The notes: generated by a model not told the origin, from the letters alone. A DNA stretch of 64,000 bases from an uncultured Acetatifactor sp. (GCA_910584865.1 CAJUCE010000003.1:124001-188000), one strand, 5' to 3'; shown: positions 1 to 7,942, numbered from the stretch's first letter. Numbers and translations: made by a program.

Positions 1-403
1 TGGCACTCTGGACATCATCCTCATAGGCAGACAGAAACAAATCTGTATGGAAGGCTTCCAGATACGGCGCCAGCGAGGCGCCGCTTACCAGCACGGAGCG
101 GGTGATATCCAGGCCGTAATGTGCGATGGCATTAAACACACGCAGGGAAGAATCCGGACTGTTGCGCGACATAATGATGACCTCCACCAGATTCTTCTCC
201 GGGCTGTACTCATTTAAACGAAGCAATGACCTAATCAGCCCGAACCCCGGCCCCGGTTTCAGAATCTCCTGTTCATGCTCTACCTGATAACTGCAATAGG
301 CTTCCACTCCCTGCTGCTCAAAAATCTCATTTTCCACAGTCAGGTCGAACAGTGCCCGGGAAGAGACTCCTATTACCATTTTCCTGTCCAGATTATATGC
401 CAT
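1..403 (-). CDS. 5'-nucleotidase (cN-I-like family), C-terminus cut by window edge
   Basis: Only the first 134 codons lie in the window; the gene continues past position 1. It starts at ATG 403, preceded by an AAAGGGG-type ribosome binding site. The visible protein has MVIGVSSRALFDLT near the start, then IIMSRNSPDSSLRVFNAI, HYGLDITR and GASLAPYLEAF. This is the pattern of the cytosolic 5'-nucleotidase family (PF06189 type), which dephosphorylates nucleoside monophosphates. It lies 57 nt downstream of the DUF1653 gene on the same strand, so co-transcription is likely. The family assignment is from remembered motifs; the catalytic region beyond the window edge cannot be checked. Confidence 0.8.
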   Translation of the reverse strand, partial: MAYNLDRKMVIGVSSRALFDLTVENEIFEQQGVEAYCSYQVEHEQEILKPGPGFGLIRSLLRLNEYSPEKNLVEVIIMSRNSPDSSLRVFNAIAHYGLDITRSVLVSGASLAPYLEAFHTDLFLSAYEDDVQSA

Positions 404-460
404 ATGCCGCCCCTTTCTGCTCATACCTGACAATAATCTCTGATCCCAGGCATGAAATTC

Positions 461-1084
461 TCATCTCAAACGGTTGCACTCATAGCGTTCCAAAGTCAGC
501 AGACATGTCCGCAGAGCCTCGTAACGTTCTTCCACATCGCCGTCATTGATCTCTATATCACATGCAATCGCCATAGTAGTAATCATATCGTCCGTGATTC
601 TGTGATGGATTCCCGCCAGAATATTCAGCTTCTGTTCATAGCTGTCAGAATCCAGGAATTCCAATACCATAGGATCCAGCGCGATCTCATCGGACTGCGG
701 GCATTCTATCCTGTCAAATACTCCCTGCACCGCCTCCTTCGCCGCAGGCATCACGCTTTCCCCGGCGAAGGCATCTTCAGCACGCCTTTTATTCTCTTCG
801 GCAGGCGCTTCCTCCTTCTCCGCACTCAAGTAAGCCCGCTGCCTTTCTGCCTCCGGTCCCTGCAGTTCAAACCTGAAAATCTGCCCTGCATCGGGATACC
901 TCTCCCGGTTCAGCCGCTCCGTAAACATGGCCAGCGGTCTGGCATATGTCTTGAAGTCGCCGTACAGCGCCTGATAGATAACCATCTGCTCTCCTGTCTC
1001 CGTATGCTCGGCAACAGCTGTGATCTGATACAGATTTCCCTTAAAATGCCGATATATCTCATGTGGTTTTGGAATAAATGCCAT
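461..1084 (-). CDS. DUF1653 domain protein
   Basis: A 207-residue protein. Residues about 5-58 (PKPHEIYRHFKGNLYQI through YQALYGDFKTYARPLAMF) match the DUF1653 family, a small beta-rich domain of unknown function often found alone in bacteria. Here it is followed by an acidic linker (about 80-110) and an alpha-helical C-terminal part of about 90 residues that I do not recognise. No signal peptide or membrane segment is seen, so it is probably cytoplasmic. It sits between the SOS-type membrane protein gene upstream and the 5'-nucleotidase downstream, all on the minus strand. No biochemical role can be assigned. Confidence 0.8.
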   Translation of the reverse strand: MAFIPKPHEIYRHFKGNLYQITAVAEHTETGEQMVIYQALYGDFKTYARPLAMFTERLNRERYPDAGQIFRFELQGPEAERQRAYLSAEKEEAPAEENKRRAEDAFAGESVMPAAKEAVQGVFDRIECPQSDEIALDPMVLEFLDSDSYEQKLNILAGIHHRITDDMITTMAIACDIEINDGDVEERYEALRTCLLTLERYECNRLR

Positions 1085-1182
1085 TTTCTCAAGACTCCTT
1101 TCCGCCCCTTTCCGGGAAATACTCTTCCCGGCTTCCTAAAAAGAGTATACCCCTATTTTCGGAAATTGTCATGTAATTTCTG

Positions 1183-1563
1183 TCATCGATTTATTAAAAA
1201 TTCATGTCGAAAAGTGCAGTCCGCATCTTCAAAGACCATTTTCTCCAGTTCTTTCATCAGCAGAAGACGGTTTTCCTCATCCAGCCTGTCGATCTTTCCG
1301 TGGTGTATTGTCAAAGTATACTCTCTGCTCCCATCGGCGGCGATCACCCTTGTCAGCATTACACCGCTGTACAGAAAACCCTCCTTATTCAAAAATTCCT
1401 TCACCGCATCCACCAAGCTCTCTTCCTTTTCCCTGTAATATCCTTCCACTTCCTGGACGCTTAAGTCTGTCCTGCTCATCACCGTACCTGCGCTGCAAAA
1501 AACCGCGATCAATGTCAAAAGCAATACTACTGTTATAAATCCGCCTTTATTCATATTCTTCAC
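1183..1563 (-). CDS. Small single-pass membrane protein of unknown function, probably SOS-regulated
   Basis: From GTG 1563 the protein is 126 residues; an ATG at 1554 would give 123. GTG is preferred because the AGGAGGG at 1568-1574 lies at normal spacing from it and too far from the ATG. A longer upstream frame (to 1659) would run through the promoter and is unlikely. Residues about 8-27 (GFITVVLLLTLIAVFCSAG) form one hydrophobic segment, followed by about 100 mostly polar residues predicted outside the membrane (NKEGFLYSGV, REYTLTIHHGKI, CTFRHEFLI). The family is not recognised. Its promoter carries a perfect LexA box downstream of the start site and a one-mismatch box in the -35/-10 spacer, so induction by DNA damage is expected. 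A role like the SOS division inhibitors (YneA-type) is conceivable but is inference. Confidence 0.7.
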   Translation of the reverse strand: MKNMNKGGFITVVLLLTLIAVFCSAGTVMSRTDLSVQEVEGYYREKEESLVDAVKEFLNKEGFLYSGVMLTRVIAADGSREYTLTIHHGKIDRLDEENRLLLMKELEKMVFEDADCTFRHEFLINR

Positions 1564-1589
1564 CCTTCCCTCCTCGTTCCTCTCCGCAA

Positions 1590-1601
1590 GAACAAACGTT
1601 C
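1590..1601 (-). promoter_or_regulatory. LexA (DinR) box, perfect GAAC-N4-GTTC
   Basis: GAACAAACGTTC is a perfect palindromic match to the Gram-positive LexA/DinR core GAAC-N4-GTTC. It lies about 14 nt downstream of the -10 hexamer of the promoter at 1615-1643, overlapping the expected start of the transcript, where a bound repressor would block transcription of the small membrane protein gene. Confidence 0.8.
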
Positions 1602-1614
1602 TTGTATTTGTATT

Positions 1615-1643
1615 AGAATAAAACATTTGTTCTGTTTTGTCAA
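1615..1643 (-). promoter_or_regulatory. Sigma-A promoter of the SOS-type membrane protein gene
   Basis: On the minus strand TTGACA (1643-1638), a 17-nt spacer and TATTCT (1620-1615). The -35 is perfect and the -10 matches at four of six positions. A second LexA-like site lies within the spacer. Confidence 0.75.
1621..1632 (-). promoter_or_regulatory. Second LexA-like box inside the promoter spacer
   Basis: GAACAAATGTTT differs from GAAC-N4-GTTC at one position and sits between the -35 and -10 hexamers. Its centre lies 31 bp, about three helical turns, from the centre of the perfect box at 1590-1601. Two boxes flanking the -10 is a common arrangement in tightly repressed SOS promoters. Confidence 0.6.
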
Positions 1644-1766
1644 TCCCTTTAATGGACAAATTGTATTAAATTACAAGTCCCATAAAACTCCCTCAAAACC
1701 GCGGGTGCCGAAGCTGACAGCCGAACAGGAGATTGCCTGTCCGTCTGACGGCGGATTTTCTATAAT

Positions 1767-1797
1767 GAAAAAAAGAGAATGCCGCCGCACTCTCTTT
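1767..1797 (-). terminator. Intrinsic terminator of the XRE-cupin gene
   Basis: On the minus strand AGAGAGTGC (1795-1787), a 4-nt loop, GCATTCTCT (1782-1774), then a run of T (1773-1768). It starts about 25 nt after the stop codon of the regulator gene. Confidence 0.75.
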
Positions 1798-1820
1798 CTG
1801 CATTATCTCTTATATTTTCT

Positions 1821-2378
1821 TTATTCCATGGGATAAAAAATCATATCATAAAACGAACATTGATCGTCCGAAATATTATAATAGACATGCTCGACATCCG
1901 CCCGAAACCGCAGCGATTGCTCTGTTGTGAGAATCACCTCCTCTTCGCCGATAATGACCTTCAAGGTTCCGTCCGTCACAAAGATATATTTCTCCACACC
2001 GCGCCGCTGCGCCTCTGAAGGATGCCTCACCTTCGCATCCATTTCCAGATAAAAGACTTCCACATTCCTCACTGGATCAAAGGGAAACATGGGATATGCC
2101 TTCATCCCGCCGTTCTCCTCTGTAATTTGTTCGATATCTTCCAAATCTGCAACCTGAAAGTCCGCTTCCTGCTGCTTACAGAAAAAAGACAGCGGTATCT
2201 TCAATCCTGTAGAAATCTTCCACAGTGTATTGATTGTCGGCGAAGACTGACCGCGCTCTATCTGTCCCAGCATAGGTTTGCTGACTCCCGTTATCTTCGC
2301 AACATCATCCAGCGTGAGCTGACGGATATTGCGGATTTCCTTCAAACGTTCTCCTATTCTCAGCGAAATATTTCCCAT
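1821..2378 (-). CDS. XRE-family transcriptional regulator with C-terminal cupin domain
   Basis: A 185-residue protein from ATG 2378; a second ATG at 2393 has no ribosome binding site, whereas AGGTGG precedes 2378. Residues about 8-62 form an XRE helix-turn-helix (IGERLKEIRNIRQLTLDDVA, GVSKPMLGQIERGQSSPTINTLWKI). The C-terminal half is a cupin-2 small-molecule domain (HPSEAQRRGVEKYIFVTDGT, LRFRADVEHVYYNI). This HTH-cupin architecture is that of PuuR/SutR-type regulators, which bind a metabolite in the cupin. It has its own promoter and terminator, so it is monocistronic. Its targets are not evident. A partial palindrome, GTTA-N5-TAAC at 2411-2423, lies just after the predicted start site and might be an autoregulatory operator. 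Confidence 0.85.
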   Translation of the reverse strand: MGNISLRIGERLKEIRNIRQLTLDDVAKITGVSKPMLGQIERGQSSPTINTLWKISTGLKIPLSFFCKQQEADFQVADLEDIEQITEENGGMKAYPMFPFDPVRNVEVFYLEMDAKVRHPSEAQRRGVEKYIFVTDGTLKVIIGEEEVILTTEQSLRFRADVEHVYYNISDDQCSFYDMIFYPME

Positions 2379-2430
2379 AACTCCACCTATCATATGTCTT
2401 TGCGCACTCTGTTACATGATAACGTACAAT

Positions 2431-2459
2431 AATATAACATATTCGTTCATTCTTGACAA
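2431..2459 (-). promoter_or_regulatory. Sigma-A promoter of the XRE-cupin regulator
   Basis: Minus-strand TTGTCA (2459-2454), 17-nt spacer, TATATT (2436-2431); each hexamer has one mismatch to consensus. Confidence 0.65.
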
Positions 2460-2608
2460 GATGGATTTTTTAAGTGTTTTATTTGAATAGAAACCGCCCT
2501 GTTTTATGCAACCATTTTTTAAGTTATTCCCTAATAAAAATGATCGGCGGCAAAAATTGGCATACCCCCGGCGGCGGGCGTTCTTATCAGGTCCGCCCTA
2601 TGTCCCCA

Positions 2609-3181
2609 TCATCCCAGACATATGGTCCGCCCCTGTTTCAGGGATTCCTTCACATCAATGATCCGCTGATTTTCAGAGCCCCGGAAGGCGAGACGGAGAT
2701 TCTTCTTCTCCTCTACAAATTCTCCGTCCACCACTACATCAAGTAAGGATAAAAGCTCCCCCATCGTTGAGGTTGCCTTTTCTTTCACAGCATTGTCCCC
2801 AGCCGCCGCACTTCCGGCGAGGTTATCCTCCTCCTTTTTCCACCGCAGCAAATCTCTCTCAAAGTCATAGCCTGTATAACACCAGATATCCTTCCCGGGA
2901 TAGGTCCGGCGCACTTTACGCAGCAAGTCCAGAACGGTCTTTCGGTTCTCCGGCTCCATCGGCTCTCCGCCCAGCACGCTGAAGCCTCTGATATAGTCTG
3001 GCTCAAGCGCCTTCAGAATCTCACTTTCCGTCTCCTGCGTATATTCCCGGCCATAACCGAAATCCCATGCCTCACTGTTAAAACAGCCCCTGCACCTGTG
3101 GGTACAGCCGCTGACAAACAGCGACACCCGGACACCCGGCCCATTGGCCACGTCTGTCTTTTTAATCACCGCGTAATTCAT
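2609..3181 (-). CDS. nrdG: Anaerobic ribonucleotide reductase activating protein (radical SAM)
   Basis: A 190-residue radical-SAM activase that uses a [4Fe-4S] cluster and S-adenosylmethionine to generate the glycyl radical on NrdD. The cluster motif CTHRCRGC (CX3CX2C) is at about residues 26-33, preceded by GPGVRVSLFVSG, and the SAM-binding GGEP is present (SVLGGEPMEPEN). Its start overlaps the nrdD stop by four bases (ATGA), the usual translationally coupled nrdDG arrangement. A charged insert around residues 115-140 (KKEEDNLAGSAAAGDNAVKE) makes it a little longer than the E. coli protein of about 154 residues. It acts in the cytosol for anaerobic dNTP synthesis. Confidence 0.95.
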   Translation of the reverse strand: MNYAVIKKTDVANGPGVRVSLFVSGCTHRCRGCFNSEAWDFGYGREYTQETESEILKALEPDYIRGFSVLGGEPMEPENRKTVLDLLRKVRRTYPGKDIWCYTGYDFERDLLRWKKEEDNLAGSAAAGDNAVKEKATSTMGELLSLLDVVVDGEFVEEKKNLRLAFRGSENQRIIDVKESLKQGRTICLG

Positions 3182-5304
3182 AGATGCAATACCCTGGCCT
3201 TAATTTCCTTCGTCTTTCCTGTATTCCAAAAGTTTTCGCCCAGATATCCGCAGGTACGCCTGGTCACATTCATTTTGGCATGATCTTTGTTATGACACTG
3301 GGGACATTCCCACTCATTGTCTTCATTGATAAGAATCTCTCCGTCGTAACCGCACACATGGCAGTAATCAGATTTGGTATTAAATTCCCCATACTGAATA
3401 TTGTCGTAAATAAAACGGATTAACTCCTCCACCGCTTCCACATTATTCACCAGATTGGGAATCTCTACATAGGAGATAGCGCCGCCCAGGGATTTATTCT
3501 GGAATTCACTCTCAAACCGAATTTTTGCAAAAGCATCTATGGGCTCCCTGACGTCCACATGATAGGAATTGGTATAATAGCCTTTGTCCGTCACATTGGA
3601 AATATCGCCGTATTTTTCCTTATCAATCCTTGCAAAACGATAGCAGAGCGTCTCCGCAGGCGTGCCGTAAAGACTGAATCCGATGCCGGTCTCCTGCCTC
3701 CATCTGGCGGCCGCCTCCTTCAAATGATCCATCACACGCAGCGCAAATTCTTTCCCCTTCGGCGCCGTATGGCTGCAGCCCTTCATAAGCCAGGTCAGCT
3801 CATAGAGGCCGATATATCCCAGAGACATGGTAGAGTAACCGCCCTTCAGCAGAGGATCAATCTTTTCTCCCTTTTTCATCCTGGCGATGGCGCCGTACTG
3901 CCAGTGGATGGGACTCACATCAGAAGAAGTACCCAACAACGCCTTGTGCCTGCACATCAGCGCCTCATAGCACAGCTGCAGCCGTTCGTCCAGACGTTTC
4001 CAGAAAATATCCTCGCTGCCCTCCGAGACAATACCGATCTGAGGGAGATTCAAACTCACCACACCCTGGTTGAACCGTCCCTCCCATTTATAATTTCCTT
4101 CCTCATCCTTCCATGGAGAAAGAAACGAACGGCAGCCCATACAGGAAAATACATTTCCCTCGTAATTTTCCCTCATCTTTTTCGCCGAAATATAGTCCGG
4201 ATACATCCGCTTCGCCGAGCATTTCGCTGCCAGCCTGGTGACATAGTCATATTTTCCGCCTCTAAGGCAGTTATTTTCATCAAGCACATACACCAGCTTG
4301 GGAAAGGCAGGCGTCACATACACACCCTTCTCATTCTTTGTTCCCTGAAGACGCTGATTCAGGATCTCCTCAATAATGCGCACAGTCTCCTCAACATATT
4401 CGTCCGTTTCATCTATATGAAGGAACAGGGTCACAAAAGGTGACTGCCCATTTGTAGTCATCAATGTGTTAATCTGGTACTGAATAGTCTGAACGCCGGA
4501 ACGAAGCTCGTCCTGCACGCGGAGCTCCACAACTTTCTCCTTGGCAGACACATCCAGACTGTCGCCAAATTCCGCATCCAGCTGCGCCCGAAATTTTTCC
4601 CGGCTTTTATGCAGATATTTTCCCAGATGCCTGACATTCACTGACTGACCGCCATACTGGTTGCTGGCCACCGCGGCAATGATCTGGGTAGTGACAGTGC
4701 AGGCTACCTGAAAACTTTTGGGCGATTCGATCATCTTGCCGTTGATGGAGGTTCCGTTGTCCAGCATGTCCTTGATATTGATCAGACAACAGTTGAAAAT
4801 CGGCTGAATAAAATAATCCGCATCATGAAAATGAAACACACCATTGTCATGAGCCAGAGAAAGGTGCTCCGGCAACAGCATACGCCTGGTAACATCCCGG
4901 GATACTTCTCCTGCAATGTAATCCCGCTGTGTGGATGCCAGACGGGTATTCTTATTGGAATTCTCCTCGGCCAATTCCTTATTTTCATTTCGGATCAGCT
5001 TCAAAATAGACTCATCCGTAGTATTGGACTTGCGCATCAGGCTGCGTTGGTAACGATATACAATATATTTTTTCGCCAATACATACTTGTTATTCCGTAC
5101 TAAATGCTGTTCAATTACGTCCTGTACATGCTCCACCGCCTGAAGTTCCCTGCCCTCATCCTTGACTGCCTCCAGTATCTCATGGACCAATCCTTCTCCG
5201 GCCCTGTCTTTTTCTTCCACCTCATTATTGGCTTTTCCGATGGCTGAAGTGATTTTTTCCTCCTCATAAGGCACAATACGCCCGTCTCTTTTCTGAATTC
5301 TCAT
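3178..5304 (-). CDS. nrdD: Anaerobic ribonucleoside-triphosphate reductase, class III
   Basis: A 708-residue enzyme reducing ribonucleoside triphosphates to dNTPs under anaerobiosis. The start is ATG 5304, with GGAGGGAG about 11 nt upstream; an in-frame GTG seven codons earlier overlaps that site. Residues 1-90 are an ATP-cone allosteric domain (MRIQKRDGRIVPYEEEKI). The catalytic barrel follows, then a C-terminal zinc site (CHVCG and CPQC). The glycyl-radical motif RRTCGYLG places the radical glycine at about residue 686. nrdG follows with a four-base overlap. No NrdR-box pair was recognised upstream. With no aerobic reductase in the window, this fits a strict anaerobe. Confidence 0.96.
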   Translation of the reverse strand: MRIQKRDGRIVPYEEEKITSAIGKANNEVEEKDRAGEGLVHEILEAVKDEGRELQAVEHVQDVIEQHLVRNNKYVLAKKYIVYRYQRSLMRKSNTTDESILKLIRNENKELAEENSNKNTRLASTQRDYIAGEVSRDVTRRMLLPEHLSLAHDNGVFHFHDADYFIQPIFNCCLINIKDMLDNGTSINGKMIESPKSFQVACTVTTQIIAAVASNQYGGQSVNVRHLGKYLHKSREKFRAQLDAEFGDSLDVSAKEKVVELRVQDELRSGVQTIQYQINTLMTTNGQSPFVTLFLHIDETDEYVEETVRIIEEILNQRLQGTKNEKGVYVTPAFPKLVYVLDENNCLRGGKYDYVTRLAAKCSAKRMYPDYISAKKMRENYEGNVFSCMGCRSFLSPWKDEEGNYKWEGRFNQGVVSLNLPQIGIVSEGSEDIFWKRLDERLQLCYEALMCRHKALLGTSSDVSPIHWQYGAIARMKKGEKIDPLLKGGYSTMSLGYIGLYELTWLMKGCSHTAPKGKEFALRVMDHLKEAAARWRQETGIGFSLYGTPAETLCYRFARIDKEKYGDISNVTDKGYYTNSYHVDVREPIDAFAKIRFESEFQNKSLGGAISYVEIPNLVNNVEAVEELIRFIYDNIQYGEFNTKSDYCHVCGYDGEILINEDNEWECPQCHNKDHAKMNVTRRTCGYLGENFWNTGKTKEIKARVLHL

Positions 5305-5385
5305 ACTGCTCGCTGCTCCCTCCACTGCTCACGGCGCGGACCGCACATCATATCATCAACATATTTGCACGGGCCTGCATCATAC

Positions 5386-5425
5386 AAAAAGGCCGTACCG
5401 CAAGGCTTTACGGATACGGCCTTCT
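5386..5425 (-). terminator. Intrinsic terminator after the J-domain gene
   Basis: Inverted repeat: AAGGCCGTACCG (5389-5400) against CGGATACGGCCTT (5411-5423), with a short loop. On the minus strand the stem is followed by TTTTT (complement of 5386-5390). It lies about 100 nt past the J-domain gene stop and before nrdD, so it separates the two transcription units. Confidence 0.8.
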
Positions 5426-5521
5426 CAATATCTTGTGTCATTCAATATTCTCTATCTCTATATCTTGTTATTTATTATAATCGAGATCAGAGAAAAAAGC
5501 AATAGGAACAGCATATTTTTA

Positions 5522-6274
5522 TCAATAATAGTACATCCCATGTCCTCCGCAGCATCCGCCTCCCAGACAGCATATATTGCAGATCATATTGGCGATAACT
5601 ACCTTCAGACAGATATTCCCTCCCCCAAAGGTAGGATAGCCATAAGCCGCCTGCCGCTGCTCATACCAGTTCCCGCCGCTTTCGTACTGCTGTACCAGAT
5701 TCCGGTAATCCCGATTGTCCGGCTCCATGGCAGCTGCTCTCTTCGCATGCTCCAGCGCCGCCACATTGTTCCCCAGCCTGGAATGCGCAATGGCACTGTA
5801 GTAATACCATCTTGCGCTCCTGTCCCGGTTCTCCATATTATCCAGCGTGGTCCTGGCTTCTTGGTAATAACCGTTGCGAATATAATTTCCCGCAGCTCGA
5901 AGATGGGTATTTTCCTCATAGCCCGTGCTCTGGCCCTGTCCAAAACCTCCGAATCCTCCGAAACCTCCAAAGGGACCATAGCCGCCATAAAAACCTCCCT
6001 GACCGCCTGTGCCGTCATGGCCGCTTCTCCCATAACCGGAGCTTCCGTAGCCCTCATTCCCATAGCCGGCGCCTCCGTAACCGGAGGTCCTCTCCTTCAT
6101 AATCTGCTGATATGCGGCCTGAATTTCCTTGAATTTTTCCTCTGCCTGGGCCTTATTCGGATTATTTACATTGGCATCCGGATGATATCTGCGGCTGAGT
6201 GCCTTATACGCTTTTTTGATTTCTTCCTCGGAAGCATTTCTGCTTATCCCTAACACGCTGTATGGGTCGTACAT
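5522..6274 (-). CDS. J-domain (DnaJ-like) protein with Gly-rich, TPR-like and Cys/Gly-rich tail
   Basis: A 250-residue protein. Residues 3-65 are a J-domain with the invariant HPD at 31-33 (YDPYSVLGISRNASEEEIKK, RRYHPDANVNN), so it should stimulate an Hsp70 (DnaK) ATPase. Next come a Tyr/Gly-rich low-complexity stretch (about 65-115), a TPR-like helical region (NGYYQEARTTLDNM, YYSAIAHSRLGNN, LEHAKRAAAMEPDN), and a C-terminal Cys/Gly-rich tail (ICNICCLGGGCCGGHGM). It lacks the canonical DnaJ zinc repeats and substrate-binding domains, so it is a specialised co-chaperone. It follows the DUF5685 and zinc-ribbon genes on the same strand, suggesting a shared process whose nature is unknown. Confidence 0.85.
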   Translation of the reverse strand: MYDPYSVLGISRNASEEEIKKAYKALSRRYHPDANVNNPNKAQAEEKFKEIQAAYQQIMKERTSGYGGAGYGNEGYGSSGYGRSGHDGTGGQGGFYGGYGPFGGFGGFGGFGQGQSTGYEENTHLRAAGNYIRNGYYQEARTTLDNMENRDRSARWYYYSAIAHSRLGNNVAALEHAKRAAAMEPDNRDYRNLVQQYESGGNWYEQRQAAYGYPTFGGGNICLKVVIANMICNICCLGGGCCGGHGMYYY

Positions 6275-6290
6275 GTTTTCCTCTTTTTCC

Positions 6291-6315
6291 GGATGGCAGT
6301 CTTAAGACGCCATCC
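6291..6315 (-). other. Inverted repeat in the leader of the J-domain gene
   Basis: GGATGGC and GCCATCC flank a self-complementary centre (GTCTTAAGAC), forming a stable hairpin 16 nt upstream of the J-domain start codon. It could be a processing site or an attenuator between DUF5685 and the J-domain gene. The T-rich flank is on the plus-strand side, where there is no gene to terminate. Confidence 0.45.
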
Positions 6316-6399
6316 CGTTTTCTTAGGACTTCCTTATGATGAACTGAATCCGATTCTCATTCTGCCGCTTTCTCATGGCATTCCCCGTATTCAAAATCC

Positions 6400-7272
6400 T
6401 CACAAACCGCTGCCTGCTCTTTCCGACAAATTTTCCTCCCGCCTGCTGTCCGCATGCCGCCTTTCCCGGACTACCTCATATCTGCCCCAGACACCGGAGT
6501 ATAATATATTCCGCAGGATCTCCGCATTCTCCAGAACCGGGAGCTTTTCGAATTCTCTGCAGCACTCCGATATCATCAGCGTCAATATCGTCCGGCACTC
6601 TTCCTCGAAATCAACCTCTTCATATCTCTCCTTCAGCGGATTCGGCCTGCCCTTCTTCCGGTCAAGCTCCACATCCTCATAAGCATCGCACAAATAGACA
6701 AATTTTCCCAGGAAAAATCCCAGCCGTCTCAGGTTTTCCGCCCACTCATCCTCACGTACAGCCATAACCTCACCCATCACTCTGCCGAACAGTCCCCCCA
6801 GCGTATCGATATCAGCATGGCCTGATCCCTCGGCTTCCGAAAATTCCCGCATAAGTCCTGCAATCCTGCGGATTTTCTCTCCATATGCCTGCCTCAGTTT
6901 CTTCGACTTTCCCTCCAGAAGCCTGCCGAAAAGGAGCTTTCCGATTTTCCGCTCATCCTCCCAGTCATCCTGACATTTATAATATGCAAAAAGTATATTC
7001 ATATCCGCGGCATATTCCGTAAATACATTACTCCTGGTCACATGGCGCTCAAGGGGATGAACCATACATTTCGCAGAGCCTTTCCTGGTTTGAGGCTCAT
7101 ACAGGCCGGTGAGCAGAATGGCCAGAAAAGTCATATCATAGCTGAGAGTCATCTGTCCGCAGACTCCGAACTTTCTCTTCAGATCCCGGCAGATACCGCA
7201 GTAATAAGATTGATAGACATCAAATTCCTTAAACTTCATTTCGGCCTTATTTACAATAATATATCCGAACAT
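6400..7272 (-). CDS. DUF5685 family protein, with Asp-rich motifs like squalene/phytoene synthases
   Basis: A 290-residue, mostly alpha-helical protein of the DUF5685 family (recognised from MFGYIIVNKAEMKFKEF and YYCGICRDLKRKFG). The start at 7272 has GGAGG seven nt upstream. Two Asp-rich motifs stand out: DDWEDE at 102-107, and DAYEDVELDRKKGRPNPL at 196-213. They are spaced and worded like the two metal-binding motifs of head-to-head prenyl synthases (DxxED, and RDxxED followed by GR and a proline). Cysteines at 25, 28, 38 and 69 could bind metal or form an extra site. The gene lies between a zinc-ribbon membrane protein gene and a J-domain gene. The catalytic idea is inference; the family is officially of unknown function. 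Confidence 0.75.
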   Translation of the reverse strand: MFGYIIVNKAEMKFKEFDVYQSYYCGICRDLKRKFGVCGQMTLSYDMTFLAILLTGLYEPQTRKGSAKCMVHPLERHVTRSNVFTEYAADMNILFAYYKCQDDWEDERKIGKLLFGRLLEGKSKKLRQAYGEKIRRIAGLMREFSEAEGSGHADIDTLGGLFGRVMGEVMAVREDEWAENLRRLGFFLGKFVYLCDAYEDVELDRKKGRPNPLKERYEEVDFEEECRTILTLMISECCREFEKLPVLENAEILRNILYSGVWGRYEVVRERRHADSRREENLSERAGSGL

Positions 7273-7339
7273 TCCGCAACCTCCATGTCCCTGATACAGC
7301 CTCCTTCAATGTTACCCGGCTTTCCTGCGGTACTCCTCC

Positions 7340-7732
7340 TTAGCTTTTTTTGATAAATTCATTCCCGCATTTTCTGCATCTGATAGCAATCTTTCCTTTT
7401 CCTCTGGGTATTCTGATCTTCTGTCTGCAGTTCGGACATCTGTATATATGATAAACTTTTCTCTCGGCCAGCTCTTTTTTCTTTTTGGTAAAAAAGGCTC
7501 TCACCTTCAGCTTCTGTTTCAGAAACTGCTGGTTCTCCGCAGAACGCTTGCTGATATTTCTGGAAAACATACGGAAATACGCATAGACCATCACCACCGT
7601 GGCCACCAGATAGAACAGACCGCCTCCAAAAAAAGAAATCAGAAGAGAAACAAAAGCGACCGCAAGCAAAAACTGATTAAAATTGTCATTCCCGTAGCGT
7701 CCCCACATGAAACGCTGCAACTTTTCTCTCAT
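7340..7732 (-). CDS. Two-TM membrane protein with C-terminal zinc ribbon
   Basis: A 130-residue protein starting at ATG 7732, with GGGGAGG 9 nt upstream. Residues about 20-56 contain one or two membrane helices (NQFLLAVAFVSLLISFFGGG, LFYLVATVVMVYAYF), followed by a basic segment (KQKLKVRAFFTKKKKELAER). A zinc ribbon lies at about 97-126, with CPNC and CRKC knuckles separated by 19 residues. The domain order puts the ribbon in the cytoplasm. The exact family was not recognised. It is the first gene of the cluster running into DUF5685 and the J-domain protein. Confidence 0.7.
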   Translation of the reverse strand: MREKLQRFMWGRYGNDNFNQFLLAVAFVSLLISFFGGGLFYLVATVVMVYAYFRMFSRNISKRSAENQQFLKQKLKVRAFFTKKKKELAERKVYHIYRCPNCRQKIRIPRGKGKIAIRCRKCGNEFIKKS

Positions 7733-7898
7733 AGACTGTGCCTCCCCGCAGACAGCTGACCGTACTCACGACGGATTCTGTGCTGTCAAAATGAACTTTG
7801 ATTACCGGCTGACATGTAACATTTTAAACTTTTTTTAAGGAAATGCAATTAAATAAGTATAAATTTATGTGAAAAAACAACCAAAATGCCAATAAATC

Positions 7899-7942
7899 GA
7901 AAAAACAGCTGACAATTCTCGCAAAAGCAACTGTCAGCTGTA
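7899..7942 (-). terminator. Intrinsic terminator after the tldD-tldE pair
   Basis: Perfect 10-bp inverted repeat ACAGCTGACA (7905-7914) and TGTCAGCTGT (7932-7941). On the minus strand it is followed by TTTTTTCG. It begins 35 nt after the stop of the PmbA/TldE-like gene. The rest of 7733-7975 is AT-rich with no gene. Confidence 0.85.

Noticed and set aside
5305..5385. NrdR boxes expected before nrdD
   Set aside because: No pair of ACACWATATATWTTGT-like sites could be recognised in the short upstream region.
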